From contig NZ_JAGINT010000001.1 in the NCBI RefSeq assembly GCF_017876295.1, forward strand, positions 1,674,001 to 1,738,000: DNA of 64,000 nucleotides, given 5' to 3'. The first letter of the stretch is position 1; each line of letters opens with the position of its first letter. Shown here in pieces: positions 7,972 through 17,100 of the stretch. Under the pieces are notes generated by a model. That model had not been told where the DNA came from. It searched no databases and saw nothing but the letters and a program-made list of their open reading frames with translations. The stretch comes from Kribbella aluminosa. GTDB taxonomy: Bacteria; Actinomycetota; Actinomycetes; Propionibacteriales; Kribbellaceae. The translations under genes and the position numbers were made by a program.

Positions 7972-9132
7972 GTGGCTGATCTGGTTGCGGAGGCGGTGGC
8001 GGCGGCCCATGTGAGCGAGTGGGCCGCTGTGCTCGCCGCGACCGCGCGGGTTGCGGCGGATCTCGACCTGGCCGAGGACTGCGTCCAGGACGCGTACGCG
8101 AAGGCGCTGGTGCACTGGCGCGAGCAGGGTGTGCCGCGACGCCCGGGTGCTTGGCTGACGACGGTCGCGACCAGACGGGCGTTGGAGCACCGGCGGCGGG
8201 CGGATGTCGCTCGTCGCAAGCTCCCGCTGCTCGTGCCCGACGAGGACCCGGCCGACCAGACCTTTCCCGACGACCGTCTGCGGCTGGTCTTCACGTGCTG
8301 CCATCCTGCGCTGTCGCAGGAAGCTCAGATCGCGCTCACACTGCGCCTGGTCTGCGGCCTTTCCTCGGCCGAGATCGCCAAGGCCTTCCTGGTGAAGGAA
8401 GCCACCATGCAGGCCCGCATCACCCGGGCCAAGCACAAGATCTCCCGCACCGGCATCGCGTACCGGATCCCACACGTCCCGGAGCTGCCGGAGCGCATCG
8501 AAGCAGTCCTCGACGTGGTCCACCTCGTCTACACGGCCGGCAATCAGTGGGGGATCGACCTTGCCCGGATGGTTCGGTTGTTGCTGCCGGCGAGTGCTGA
8601 GGCGGCCGGGTTGCTGGGGTTGTTGCTGCTGACCGAGGCGCGACAGGCGGCGCGGGTCGATGGCGCGGGACAACTGGTGCTGATGGAGGACCAGGATCGG
8701 CGCCTGTGGGATCGGGGGCTGATCGCCGAGGGGTTGGAGTTGGTGCCCGAAGCCGTCCGGGAGGGCGGGCGGTTCGGGTTGATGGCGGCGATCGCCGCGG
8801 TGCATGCGGAGGCCGGATGCTGGGAGGCCACCGACTGGTCCGAGATCCTGGGACTGTACGAGTTGTTGTTCGCTCGGTGGCCGTCGCCGGTGGTCGGGCT
8901 GAACCGGGCCGTGGCCGTCAGCTATGTGGAGGGGCCTGCGGCGGGACTGCAGCAGTTGCCCGACGACCCGGCGTTGGCGACGTACTCGTACTTGTACTCG
9001 ACCCGGGCGGAGCTGCTCAGACGGCTCGGGCGGACCGAGGAGGCGCGGGCGGCCTACGAAGAAGCGCTTGCCTTCACCACCGATCCGGTGGAGGTCGGGT
9101 TCCTCCAGGGGCGGCTTACTCGAGACGTTTGA
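7972..9132 (+). CDS. ECF42-type RNA polymerase sigma factor
   Basis: A 386-residue sigma factor, far longer than a minimal ECF. Region 2 is at about residues 10-75 (AEDCVQDAYAKAL) and region 4 at about 105-165 (LSSAEIAKAFLVKEATMQAR). A long C-terminal extension (DUF6596/TPR-like, about 180-386) includes LNRAVAVSYVEGPAAGL and ELLRRLGRTEEARAAYEEAL. This arrangement and the DGPF gene next door identify the ECF42 group, which lacks a classical anti-sigma and whose C-terminal domain is required for activity. GTG 7972 is the first start after the upstream stop. Its 3' end overlaps hisN by 17 bases, tail to tail. Confidence 0.92.
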   Translation: MADLVAEAVAAAHVSEWAAVLAATARVAADLDLAEDCVQDAYAKALVHWREQGVPRRPGAWLTTVATRRALEHRRRADVARRKLPLLVPDEDPADQTFPDDRLRLVFTCCHPALSQEAQIALTLRLVCGLSSAEIAKAFLVKEATMQARITRAKHKISRTGIAYRIPHVPELPERIEAVLDVVHLVYTAGNQWGIDLARMVRLLLPASAEAAGLLGLLLLTEARQAARVDGAGQLVLMEDQDRRLWDRGLIAEGLELVPEAVREGGRFGLMAAIAAVHAEAGCWEATDWSEILGLYELLFARWPSPVVGLNRAVAVSYVEGPAAGLQQLPDDPALATYSYLYSTRAELLRRLGRTEEARAAYEEALAFTTDPVEVGFLQGRLTRDV

Positions 9133-9895
9133 GTACGTCGTCGTGCAGCCGGCCGTTGGTGCCTACCGCGTTCGGGCCGTTCGGGCCTGGCGTACCGTCG
9201 ACCGACGTGAACTTGCCGCCGGCCTCCTCGACGATGATCGCGAGCGCGGCCATGTCGTACAGCTCCAGCTCCGGCTCGGCCGCGATGTCCACGGCGCCCT
9301 CGGCGACCAGCATGTACGACCAGAAGTCGCCGTACGCCCGGGTCCGCCAGACCGAGTCCATCAGCTCGGCCCACTGGTTCTTCTTGCCGATCTTCTCCCA
9401 GCCCTTGAGCGACGCGTACGACAGCGACGCGTCCTCGATCCTGCTCACGTCGCTGACCCGGCACGGCTGCGACGAGTGCAGCGCGCGGCCGGTCCAGGCT
9501 CCGTCGCCGTACGACGCCCACCAGCGCTTCCCGAGCGCGGGCGCCGACACCACGCCGACGACGACCTGGTCCTCGATCATCAGGCTGATCAGCGTCGCCC
9601 AGACCGGGACGCCGCGGATGTAGTTCTTCGTGCCGTCGATCGGGTCCACCACCCAGCGCCGGATGCCCCAGCCCGACGTACCGTCCTCCTCGCCCACGAA
9701 CGCGTCCCGCGGGCGGGCCCGGGAGAGCGTCTTACGCATCACGTCCTCGACCTTCTTGTCCGACTCGCTCACCGGAGTGAGGTCGGGCTTGGTGGCCACG
9801 TGCAGGTCGAGCGCCTTGTAGCGGTCCATCGTGGTCGAGTCCGCGTCGTCGGCCAGGATGTGGGCGAGCCGCAGGTCATCCGTGTGCGAAGGCAT
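9116..9895 (-). CDS. hisN: Histidinol-phosphatase, inositol monophosphatase type
   Basis: A 259-residue member of the IMPase fold. Metal-binding residues are visible as GEED (E69/E70), DPIDGTKNY (D84, D87) and the C-terminal ELYDMAALAIIVEEAGG. The sequence fits the actinobacterial HisN branch, which removes phosphate from L-histidinol phosphate in histidine synthesis, and its stand-alone genomic location is usual for hisN. A general IMPase activity cannot be excluded from sequence alone. The gene is monocistronic and converges on the ECF42 gene with a 17-base overlap. Confidence 0.88.
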   Translation of the reverse strand: MPSHTDDLRLAHILADDADSTTMDRYKALDLHVATKPDLTPVSESDKKVEDVMRKTLSRARPRDAFVGEEDGTSGWGIRRWVVDPIDGTKNYIRGVPVWATLISLMIEDQVVVGVVSAPALGKRWWASYGDGAWTGRALHSSQPCRVSDVSRIEDASLSYASLKGWEKIGKKNQWAELMDSVWRTRAYGDFWSYMLVAEGAVDIAAEPELELYDMAALAIIVEEAGGKFTSVDGTPGPNGPNAVGTNGRLHDDVLKRLE

Positions 9896-10029
9896 GCCGG
9901 AAGGCTAGCCTGAACCGTCCCTGAGCGCGCCACGAGCCCGGTACGAGTTGTGGCCGGATTGAACCAAATCGGATCGTCGAACGTGCCATGAGAGTCTGAC
10001 CACGTCGTTACGACTGCCGGGAGGCGTCA

Positions 10030-10524
10030 ATGTTCGAGCGCTTCGGGGACCTGCCGCTCCACGTACTGGTGATCCATCTTGCCGTGGTGGTGCTGCCGGT
10101 GAGCGCCCTCACCGCGATCGCCTTCGCCGCGGTGCCGAAATGGCGGTGGTTCCTGCGCTGGCCGGCGCTGGTGTTCGGCGTCGGCGCGCTGGTGTGCGCG
10201 TTCGTGGCGAAGAAGAGCGGCGACGCGTTCGTGGCGGCACTGCCGCAGTTGCGGCAACTGGTCGAGCTGCATCGCTCGCGCGGGAACCTGCTGCTTTGGC
10301 TCGTCCTGGCGTTCGCCGTCCTCGTGGCCGCTGCGTTCCTGCTGCTGAGCGGTCCGCGCGTACCGACGGGTGGAACGGGTGCGAGGGCAATCAACAGCCG
10401 ACCGCTCGAGCTGGTCGTGACCGCGGCCGTCGTCGTGATGGCCGTCGTGGTGATCTACCAGACGATCCGCACCGGCGACGCCGGCGCGCGAGCGGTCTGG
10501 GGCGGCTCGCTGCCCAAGAAGTAG
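10030..10524 (+). CDS. DUF2231-like four-helix membrane protein
   Basis: A 164-residue integral membrane protein with four hydrophobic segments (about residues 12-32, 38-58, 85-108, 132-152). The opening GDLPLHVLVIHLAVVVLPVS is the typical DUF2231 start, with His residues at the first helix. Some DUF2231 proteins are suspected heme or quinone-linked membrane proteins; no function is proven. It is a single gene with ATG 10030 behind GGGAGG, separated from divergent hisN by about 135 bases. Confidence 0.8.
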   Translation: MFERFGDLPLHVLVIHLAVVVLPVSALTAIAFAAVPKWRWFLRWPALVFGVGALVCAFVAKKSGDAFVAALPQLRQLVELHRSRGNLLLWLVLAFAVLVAAAFLLLSGPRVPTGGTGARAINSRPLELVVTAAVVVMAVVVIYQTIRTGDAGARAVWGGSLPKK

Positions 10525-10564
10525 CGGACCCCCGGCACTGACCAACGCTGCCGGCTTCGCGGCG

Positions 10565-11608
10565 TTACGCCTGCGGGGGCGGCTCGGTGCCGTCGCGGGA
10601 GGGGTTGGTCAGTGCGGCAGGTTCGGTTCGGCCTTCGCGGGAGGCCAGCAGACGGCGGAACGACGCCACCCGGGCGGCGTCCACGCGACCTTCGGCGACC
10701 GCTACGTCCAGGGCGCAGTCGGGTGCGTCGGTCGCGTGCGTACAGCCGCGGGGGCAGTCCGCGGTGAGGTCCGCCAGGTCGGGGAACGCGTCGATCAGCT
10801 TGTCGGCGTCGACGTGCGCCAGCCCGAACGAGCGGATCCCGGGGGTGTCGATCATCCAGCCGCCGTCCGGGAGCCGCAGTACGACGGTGTTCGTCGACGT
10901 GTGCCGCCCGCGGCCGGTGACCTCGTTGACGACGCCGATCGCCCGGCCGGCGCCGGGGATGATGCCGTTCACCAGCGTGGACTTGCCGACGCCGGAGTGG
11001 CCGACCAGCACGCTCGTCCGGTCGTGCAGCTGCTCGCGGAGCTCGGCCAGGTCGCCGCCCTGCTGGGTGGCCACCGACTCGACGCCGAGCGGGCGGTAGA
11101 TCGACAGCAGCGGGTCCGGGTCGGCGAGGTCGGTCTTGGTGAGGCAGAGCAGCGGCCGCATGCGGGCGTCGTACGCCGCGACCAGGAAGCGGTCGATGAG
11201 GCCGGTCCGGGGCTCCGGGTTCGCGACCGCGACGACGATCACCAGCTGGTCGGCGTTCGCCACCAGGGGGCGCTCGACCGGGTCGTCGTCGTCGGCCGAG
11301 CGGCGCAGCAGCGTCGTCCGGGGAAGCACCTCGACGATCCGGGCAAGCGAGCCCTCGTCGCCGGTCGCGTTGCCGTCGAGCTTGACCCGGTCGCCGACGA
11401 TCACCCCGGTGCGGCCGAGCTGACGGGCCTTCATCGCGGTCACCTCGCGACCGCCGTCCGGGTCGTCGACCCAGCAGGCGTAGCGCCCGCGGTCGCGGGT
11501 GAACACGAAACCGATCACGGCGTCGTCGTACGACGGGCGGTCCTTGGTCCGCGGCCGGGTCCGGCGCTTGGGCCGGTCGTACCTGGCCTCCTCGTCGTAC
11601 CGGGACAT
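10565..11608 (-). CDS. rsgA: Ribosome small-subunit GTPase RsgA
   Basis: A 347-residue circularly permuted GTPase. An N-terminal OB fold leads to G4 (LTKTDL) placed before the P-loop (GHSGVGKSTLVNG) and then G3 (DTPGIRSFG). A C-terminal zinc module has the Cys/His set in CPRGCTHATDAPDCAL. RsgA checks the 30S decoding centre late in ribosome maturation. ATG 11608 shares its A with the aroA stop (TGATG), so translation is coupled to aroA; the frame to 11629 inside aroA is not used. The aroA-rsgA couple is conserved in actinobacteria. Confidence 0.96.
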   Translation of the reverse strand: MSRYDEEARYDRPKRRTRPRTKDRPSYDDAVIGFVFTRDRGRYACWVDDPDGGREVTAMKARQLGRTGVIVGDRVKLDGNATGDEGSLARIVEVLPRTTLLRRSADDDDPVERPLVANADQLVIVVAVANPEPRTGLIDRFLVAAYDARMRPLLCLTKTDLADPDPLLSIYRPLGVESVATQQGGDLAELREQLHDRTSVLVGHSGVGKSTLVNGIIPGAGRAIGVVNEVTGRGRHTSTNTVVLRLPDGGWMIDTPGIRSFGLAHVDADKLIDAFPDLADLTADCPRGCTHATDAPDCALDVAVAEGRVDAARVASFRRLLASREGRTEPAALTNPSRDGTEPPPQA

Positions 11609-12879
11609 CAGGCCACGAGCCCCGACCACATGTCGGGGAACTCGGGCAGGGTCTTCGCGGTGGTGCCGATGTTCTCGATGCGCAGGTCGTCGACGAGCAG
11701 GCCGAGGACCGCGGCGGCGTGGGCCATCCGGTGGTCGTCGTAGGTGTGGAAAAGCCCGCCGTGCAAGGGCTTCGGGCGGATCGCCAGCCCGTCCTCGAGC
11801 TGCGTCACGTCGCCGCCGAGCGCGTTGAACTCGGCCTCGAGCCCGGCCAGCCGGTCGGTCTCGTGGTTGCGCAGGTGCGCGATGCCGCGCAGGTACGACG
11901 GCCCGTCGGCGAAGGCGGCGACCGCGGCGATCACCGGCGACAGCTCACCCACCTGGCTGAGGTCGAGGTCGCACGCCTGCACCCGCCCGGTCCCGCGAAC
12001 CGTCAGCCCGTCCGCCCCGAGCGTCACCTCGGCACCGAACCGGGTGAAGATCTCAGGCAGCTGACCACCCGGCTGCGTGGTCTCCGCGGGCCATCCGGTC
12101 ACCGTGACGGAGCCGCCGGTGATGACGGCCGCGGCCAGGAACGGCGCCGCGTTCGACAGGTCCGGCTCGATCGCGGTGTCCAGCGCCCGAACGGTGCCCG
12201 GGGCAACGACCCAGCGGTTCGGCTCGGCGTCGTCGACGTGGACGCCGCGTTCGCGCAGCATCGCCACCGACATGTCCAGGTGCGGCTGCGACGGCACCGG
12301 CTTGCCGTCGTGCCGGATGTCGACGCCCTCGTCGTACCGCGCGCCGGCCAGCAGCAGCGCGGACACGAACTGGCTCGACCCGGACGCGTCCAGCGTCACC
12401 TTGCCGCCGCGGACCGAGCCGGTGCCGGACACGGAGTACGGCATCCGCCCGGTGCCGGCGTCGTCGATCTGTACGCCGAGGGTGCGCAGGGCGCCGAGGA
12501 TGACGTCCATCGGCCGCTCGCGCGCGTACTCGTCGCCGTCGAACGCGACCACGCCGTCCGCGAGCGCGGCGACCGGCGGGACGAACCGCATCACGGTGCC
12601 GGCCAGACCGCAGTCGACATTCGCCGGGCCTTTGAGTGAGCCTGGGGTCACGGTCACCGTCGTACCGCTCTCGGTGATGCCTACTCCGAGCGCGACCAGC
12701 GCGGACCTCATCAGCCCGGTGTCACGGGCCGCCAGCAGCCCGGTGAGCTGCGACGGACCGTCGGCGAGGGCGGCGAGGACGAGGGCACGGTTGCTGATCG
12801 ACTTCGACCCGGGCACGGTGACCCGTCCGTTGACAGCTCCGTCAGCCAGCGGTGCCGGCCAGCCCTGATCTTCGCTCAT
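11608..12879 (-). CDS. aroA: 3-phosphoshikimate 1-carboxyvinyltransferase (EPSP synthase)
   Basis: A 423-residue EPSP synthase that joins shikimate-3-phosphate and phosphoenolpyruvate in the shikimate pathway. The substrate-binding start [16 protein letters not shown], the GLAGTVMRF block, and [13 protein letters not shown] and [14 protein letters not shown] near the C-terminus are all present. The glyphosate-site segment reads [12 protein letters not shown], with Ala rather than the class I Gly-Thr-Ala-x-Arg arrangement, as usual for actinobacterial enzymes. Start ATG 12879 follows AGGGAG; an in-frame ATG at 12900 is possible. The downstream rsgA overlaps its stop. Confidence 0.96.
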   Translation of the reverse strand: MSEDQGWPAPLADGAVNGRVTVPGSKSISNRALVLAALADGPSQLTGLLAARDTGLMRSALVALGVGITESGTTVTVTPGSLKGPANVDCGLAGTVMRFVPPVAALADGVVAFDGDEYARERPMDVILGALRTLGVQIDDAGTGRMPYSVSGTGSVRGGKVTLDASGSSQFVSALLLAGARYDEGVDIRHDGKPVPSQPHLDMSVAMLRERGVHVDDAEPNRWVVAPGTVRALDTAIEPDLSNAAPFLAAAVITGGSVTVTGWPAETTQPGGQLPEIFTRFGAEVTLGADGLTVRGTGRVQACDLDLSQVGELSPVIAAVAAFADGPSYLRGIAHLRNHETDRLAGLEAEFNALGGDVTQLEDGLAIRPKPLHGGLFHTYDDHRMAHAAAVLGLLVDDLRIENIGTTAKTLPEFPDMWSGLVA

Positions 12880-12919
12880 GCCACTCCCTAGGCTCGTCAT
12901 CTCGAGCCTGAGCCTATCG

Positions 12920-14071
12920 CTATTGCACCTTCCAGCCCTGCGGCAGCAGCAGCGACAGGTACTGCGGGGAGTTGTTCAGCACCGGGGCCGGCAAGGTCTT
13001 CGGGAACGAGTAGTTGATCACCTGGATACCGGGGGCCGGGATCGCCGCGCCGCCGCTGTAGGCCGGTGCGCCGATGCCCTTCTCGAACGTCGCGACCGGC
13101 AGCAGGGTCTTGGCGTCCAGGTAGTAGACGGCGTGGATGCCGACGCCGAGCGGGTAGGGGTTCGACCACGGCCACGTCACCGGGTCGAGTCCGGCGTCCC
13201 GGAACGCCCACATCGAGATCGCCGTACCGCCGTAGCCGGCGTCGGTCAGGACGACAGGCTTGAAGTCGACGACCTGCCGCACGTAGGTCCGGCCGCCGGC
13301 CGAGAGCAGGGTTGGCTTCGCGGGATTCACGTACCCGGAGTAGCTCCGCAGCTTCGCCAGCACCGTGCCGGCCTGGCCCGGGGTCAGGCCGCTCGAGAAC
13401 AGGCTGTCGCCGGTGTTGAAGGACTGCTTCTTGGAGCACTCCGGGCTGTCGAACGGGACGACCTGCCACGTCTTGAGGATGTGGTTCCAGCTGTAGCTCT
13501 TCCCGCCCTTGCAGATGGCGCTGGTCGGTTCGTTGTCGTTGGCATTGGCGCGGGACGTCGTGGCGAAGTAGAACTTGTCCGTCTTGTGATCGATGACCGA
13601 GTCGGTGATCGTCCACGAGTCGCTCCGGGCCAGGAACTTCTGCTGGCTCTCGAAGTACGACACCTTGAGCCGTCCGAGCGGCTGGGTCATCTGTCTGCTG
13701 GCCATACCCTCGAAGAACGTCGCAGGATCGACCTCACTCAATGCCTGGGCGGTCACGGGCTGACCGGGCTCGATCGTCTTGCCGTGCGGCGCGCCGGCCG
13801 TACCGTCGTCCTTCTTGGACAGCGCACGCCAGCCGAAGATGCCGGCCGGTACGGCGATCACCAGCAGGACCGCCGCGACGACTGCCCAGATCACACCGCG
13901 CCGTTTACGCGGCGGCTTCGGATTGCCCGGCTGCTGCGGCGGAGGGTACGGCGCCTGCTGAGCAGGCGGGTACGGCGCCTGCTGGGGTGCTTGCTGGGGC
14001 GGGAGAGTCGAGATCGGCTGCCAGGAGCGGCCGTCCCACCACCACTGGCCGTCGTCGCTGTACGTGGGCAC
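12920..14071 (-). CDS. DUF2510 membrane-anchored protein
   Basis: A 383-residue protein with three parts. A short N-terminal aromatic DUF2510-type motif ([16 protein letters not shown]) precedes a Pro/Gln/Ala linker with repeated QQAPYPP-type units (about residues 24-50). One membrane helix follows (about 58-78, [20 protein letters not shown]), then an extracytoplasmic domain of about 300 residues. That domain has Cys pairs ([15 protein letters not shown]) and resembles no enzyme I can name; in shape it recalls lipoprotein-like surface domains. GTG 14071 begins the frame. Neighbours do not suggest a pathway. Confidence 0.78.
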   Translation of the reverse strand: MPTYSDDGQWWWDGRSWQPISTLPPQQAPQQAPYPPAQQAPYPPPQQPGNPKPPRKRRGVIWAVVAAVLLVIAVPAGIFGWRALSKKDDGTAGAPHGKTIEPGQPVTAQALSEVDPATFFEGMASRQMTQPLGRLKVSYFESQQKFLARSDSWTITDSVIDHKTDKFYFATTSRANANDNEPTSAICKGGKSYSWNHILKTWQVVPFDSPECSKKQSFNTGDSLFSSGLTPGQAGTVLAKLRSYSGYVNPAKPTLLSAGGRTYVRQVVDFKPVVLTDAGYGGTAISMWAFRDAGLDPVTWPWSNPYPLGVGIHAVYYLDAKTLLPVATFEKGIGAPAYSGGAAIPAPGIQVINYSFPKTLPAPVLNNSPQYLSLLLPQGWKVQ

Positions 14072-14102
14072 CGATCTAGACTAGAACGGTGTAGGGGGCA
14101 GA

Positions 14103-14675
14103 TCAGCTCAGCTCGGCCTTGGCGAGTCGGGCGGCGTGCTTGGCCTCGCGGGCCAACTGCTTGGCCTCTCGCTTGGCCGCCTTCGCGCTGCGCTTGGTCT
14201 CGCGCTTCGCTGCTTTCGCGCCGTGTGTGGCGCGCCAGGCGACCCCGGGCTTGCCCTCGGTGTCCACCGCGGCCAGCAGCAGCCCGCCCAGCAGCCCCAG
14301 GTTCTTCATGAACTGGATGCGCTGCTGGTTGCGCACCATCTTGTCCTTCTCCTGCCAGAACGCGTGCCCGGCGAGCGTCGTCGGCACCAGCGAAGCAGCC
14401 AGCAGCGACGCACCGAGCCGGCGGCCCTTGCCGGTCGCCAGCGCGACACCGCCGAGCAGCTGCGCAGCGCCGTTCAGCCGGACGAGGTTGGCCGTGGTGT
14501 CCGGGATGCGCTCGCTGACCTGCGGAGGCGCGACCTTCTTCACCATCGGTACCAGCCGGTCGGTCACCGGCTGCGCCTTCGGGACCAGCGGCTCGGGGTT
14601 GCGGATCGCGTTCGTGCCCTGCACGACGAAGATGGCGGACAGCAACGGCCTGGCCAGTGCGCGCACGACAGTCAT
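14103..14675 (-). CDS. DoxX-family membrane protein with basic tail
   Basis: A 190-residue protein starting MTVVRALARPLLSAIFVVQG, the DoxX opening, with about four membrane helices up to residue 150. It ends in a roughly 40-residue Lys/Arg/Ala-rich tail (KAAKRETKRSAKAAKREAKQ and on) that resembles histone H1 or HU extensions and should sit in the cytosol. DoxX proteins are linked to redox homeostasis at the membrane in mycobacteria. ATG 14675 is preferred with AAAGAG upstream; the longer frame to 14843 overlaps the neighbouring oxidoreductase. The basic tail may bind nucleic acid or anionic lipid; that is inference. Confidence 0.85.
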   Translation of the reverse strand: MTVVRALARPLLSAIFVVQGTNAIRNPEPLVPKAQPVTDRLVPMVKKVAPPQVSERIPDTTANLVRLNGAAQLLGGVALATGKGRRLGASLLAASLVPTTLAGHAFWQEKDKMVRNQQRIQFMKNLGLLGGLLLAAVDTEGKPGVAWRATHGAKAAKRETKRSAKAAKREAKQLAREAKHAARLAKAELS

Positions 14676-14706
14676 AACTCTTTCATACACCACGGTCCGC
14701 ACCGGC

Positions 14707-15450
14707 TCAGATAGGACACCCGTCAGGCCCGCACGCGGCGTCACCGTCGGTCGTTGCGCCCGGCGCGGTGATGAGCGTGACCGGCTTACGGTCGGCGTTC
14801 GCGCGTCGCAGGGCCTCCGCGAACACTTCCACGGGCTGCGCACCGCTCACGCCGTACTTCTCGTCGATGACGAAGAACGGTACGCCGTTGGCGCCGTACG
14901 CCAGCGCCTGCGCCTGGTCCGCCGCGACCTCTTCGGTGTACGTCGTACCTGCCAGCACCTCGCGCACCCGCTCGGCGGGCAAGCCGACCTCGGTGGCCAG
15001 CTCCGTCAGGGTGGCGTGGTCACCCACCGGGAGACCGTCGGTGAAGTACGCCTTCAACAGCCGCTCCTTGAGGCGGCCCTGCGTGTCTGCAGGAACCTCA
15101 CTGGTCTCGGCAAGCTCACGGGCCAGGTGCAGGACGCGGTGGGCGTCGACGGTGTTGACAGCCTTCGCCTTGTCCAGGTGGTAGTCCAGGCCGACCTCAG
15201 CGGCGACCTCGGTGACCTGGGCGTTCGCCTGCAGGCCCCACTCGCGGCCTCGGCCGTACTTCTCGCCCAGGCGGGTCGCCAGGTCCCGCGGGTCGTCGTT
15301 CGTCGACGACGGGTCGAGCTGGAAGCTGTGCCAGACCACGGTCGCGGTTTTGGACTCTGGGTCACCGCTGCCGGCGAGAGCCTCTTCGAGCCGACGTTTC
15401 CCGATGTAGCACCACGGGCAGACGACGTCGGACCACACATCAATGCGCAT
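14707..15450 (-). CDS. DsbA-family oxidoreductase (FrnE-like)
   Basis: A 247-residue thioredoxin-fold protein. The active-site CPWC is at about residues 11-14 in VWSDVVCPWCYIGKRRLEEA, followed by the all-helical insertion typical of FrnE/2-hydroxychromene-2-carboxylate isomerase-like DsbA proteins and the cis-Pro region YGANGVPFFVIDEKY. There is no signal peptide, so it acts in the cytosol. The extreme C-terminus CGPDGCP adds a CxxxxC pair that might contribute a second redox site. Start ATG 15450 begins directly at the conserved MRIDVWSD; the open frame continuing to 16152 runs antisense through the APH gene and is rejected. It lies divergent to the APH gene. Confidence 0.9.
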   Translation of the reverse strand: MRIDVWSDVVCPWCYIGKRRLEEALAGSGDPESKTATVVWHSFQLDPSSTNDDPRDLATRLGEKYGRGREWGLQANAQVTEVAAEVGLDYHLDKAKAVNTVDAHRVLHLARELAETSEVPADTQGRLKERLLKAYFTDGLPVGDHATLTELATEVGLPAERVREVLAGTTYTEEVAADQAQALAYGANGVPFFVIDEKYGVSGAQPVEVFAEALRRANADRKPVTLITAPGATTDGDAACGPDGCPI

Positions 15451-15520
15451 AACAGTCGGCAACTGACCAGTCCGTGGACCTATTCCCAACCAGGTCCGTG
15501 TGTGACGCGTCTGACGCTCC

Positions 15521-16381
15521 ATGGACGAGGAACTCGTGCGGACCCTGTTGAAAGAGCAGCATCCCGACCTGGCCGACCTGGAGCTCAAGGAGGTGGACGG
15601 CGGCTGGGGCAACCAGATGTGGCGCCTCGGCGAGGACCTGGCCTTGAGAATCCCCCGCCACGACCCCACCTCCGTCCCGCTCCTGAACGAACACCGCTGG
15701 CTGCCTGAGATCGCGGCCCGGGTCCCGCTGCCGGTCCCGACTCCTGTGCGGCTCGGTGAGCCGTCGGACAGCTTCCCCAAGTCCTGGCTGGTCACCACCT
15801 GGGTGTCCGGCGAACCAGCCGACCGTACGCCGATCACCTCGGCGCAGGCCGCCGATACCTTGGCCGCGTTCCTGCACGCCCTGCACACCGAGGCCCCGGC
15901 CGACGCGCCGCGAACCCCGGGCCGGGGCGACGGACTGCGCGGCCACACCGACGGCTTCGAGAAGTGGGCGGACGAGTTCGCCGTCGAGGACGCCGTACGG
16001 GAGGTGTGGGCCGACGGGGTCGCGGCACCGGCGTACACGGGTAGGCCGGTGTGGCTGCACAGCGACCTGCATCCCGCGAACGTGGTCGTTGCCGACGGCA
16101 CCCTCGCGGGCGTGATCGACTTCGGCGACCTGTCCCACGGCGACCCGGCCACCGACCTGTCGGCCGCCTGGCTGCTCCTGCCCGACGGCTCGGTGGACCG
16201 CTTCTTCGACGCCTACCCCGTCGACGAGCCGACCTGGCGCCGCGCCCGCGCGTGGGCCGCGGCCCGTGCTCTTTCGCTGATCGCCATCGGCTCAGCGGGC
16301 GAGAAGGGTCTCCCGGGCGGCAAACCGACCTGGCTGCCGGCTGGGCACGTTGCGATGAAACGGGTTCTCTCAGGGGTTTGA
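15521..16381 (+). CDS. Aminoglycoside phosphotransferase-family kinase
   Basis: A 286-residue APH/choline-kinase fold protein. The catalytic Brenner motif is HSDLHPANVVV and the metal motif is GVIDFGDLSHGDPATDL; the N-lobe includes GGWGNQMWRLGEDLALRIPR. Such enzymes phosphorylate small molecules (antibiotics, sugars, choline, macrolides), and actinomycete genomes carry dozens, so a resistance role must not be assumed. ATG 15521 lies 70 bases from the divergent DsbA-like gene. A second unrelated-looking APH gene occurs at 20.7 kb. Confidence 0.9.
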   Translation: MDEELVRTLLKEQHPDLADLELKEVDGGWGNQMWRLGEDLALRIPRHDPTSVPLLNEHRWLPEIAARVPLPVPTPVRLGEPSDSFPKSWLVTTWVSGEPADRTPITSAQAADTLAAFLHALHTEAPADAPRTPGRGDGLRGHTDGFEKWADEFAVEDAVREVWADGVAAPAYTGRPVWLHSDLHPANVVVADGTLAGVIDFGDLSHGDPATDLSAAWLLLPDGSVDRFFDAYPVDEPTWRRARAWAAARALSLIAIGSAGEKGLPGGKPTWLPAGHVAMKRVLSGV

Positions 16382-16425
16382 CGACGGCCTCCAGACTCGG
16401 CCCGCCGAGAGGAGGCCCGGTAAGC

Positions 16426-17100
16426 ATGCGGGACGAGTTGGCGGGGCACCTGTCGCAAACTGCGTGAGCGGGCCGGCCGGAGCCTGCGTGAGCTTGCCCG
16501 CGACATCAACGCCAGCAGCTCCTCCTTGTCGCGGTACTTCTCCGGTCAGGCCGTACCGCCGTGATCACCAGCCGCCGACGCATGGTCGACCTGGACGGTG
16601 TCCAGCTGATCTCACTCGACGTCCTGCCGAGCGAGGACGCCGTACAGCTGCTGGTCCTCGCCGGAGCCTCCGCAGCCCGGCGGGGAGCCATGACCGTCGT
16701 GGCCGGCGCTGGTACGGGCGTCTACCGCGCTGAGCTGGCCGGACCCCTCGAGCCGGTCGAGATCCGGGTCGATCGCGCCGGATCCACGCTGGCGGTGCAG
16801 AGCTGGTACGCCGGGGTGTACGCCGTCACCACGGGTGCGGCCGGAGCGCTGGTGACCCACCGCGTGCACCGGGTCGTCCCAGGTCATCCGGGCTTCGCGG
16901 ACGCGATCGCCGACCTCGGTCTGCGGGCCCGCGTCGCGACCTGGACGAAGTACTGGGTGTCGTCGCCGACCGGCTCGGCTGCTGACACCCGTCCCGTCAC
17001 CACGCCCGAGGCCGTGTCAGTGCCGCGGCTGCCCGGTGTCAGGCCGGTCTTCCAGAGTGGTGGCAACAACAAGGTTCGCAATCATCAGAAGGGCAACACC
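16426..17100 (+). pseudogene. Remnant of an XRE/NB-ARC regulator
   Basis: ATG 16426 starts MRDELAGHLSQ. A +1 shift near 16451-16459 is then needed to enter the frame 16454-16564, which reads KLRERAGRSLRELARDIN then SSSSLSRYFSGQAVPP, a helix-turn-helix of the XRE type ending at TGA 16562. From GTG 16561 an overlapping frame continues with ITSRRRMVDLDGVQLISLDV and SEDAVQLL. This matches the NB-ARC segment of the intact regulator at 32-34.6 kb (IITSRGSLANLHGARHILLD, then SESESVDLLA). The domain between HTH and this motif is missing. The rest up to 17100 (about residues 60-180 of that frame, including SWYAGVYAVTTG) I do not recognise. Confidence 0.65.

Noticed and set aside
14676..14843. Upstream extension of the DoxX frame
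   Set aside because: The 56 extra residues are Arg/Pro/Ser-rich shadow translation of the DsbA-like gene end.
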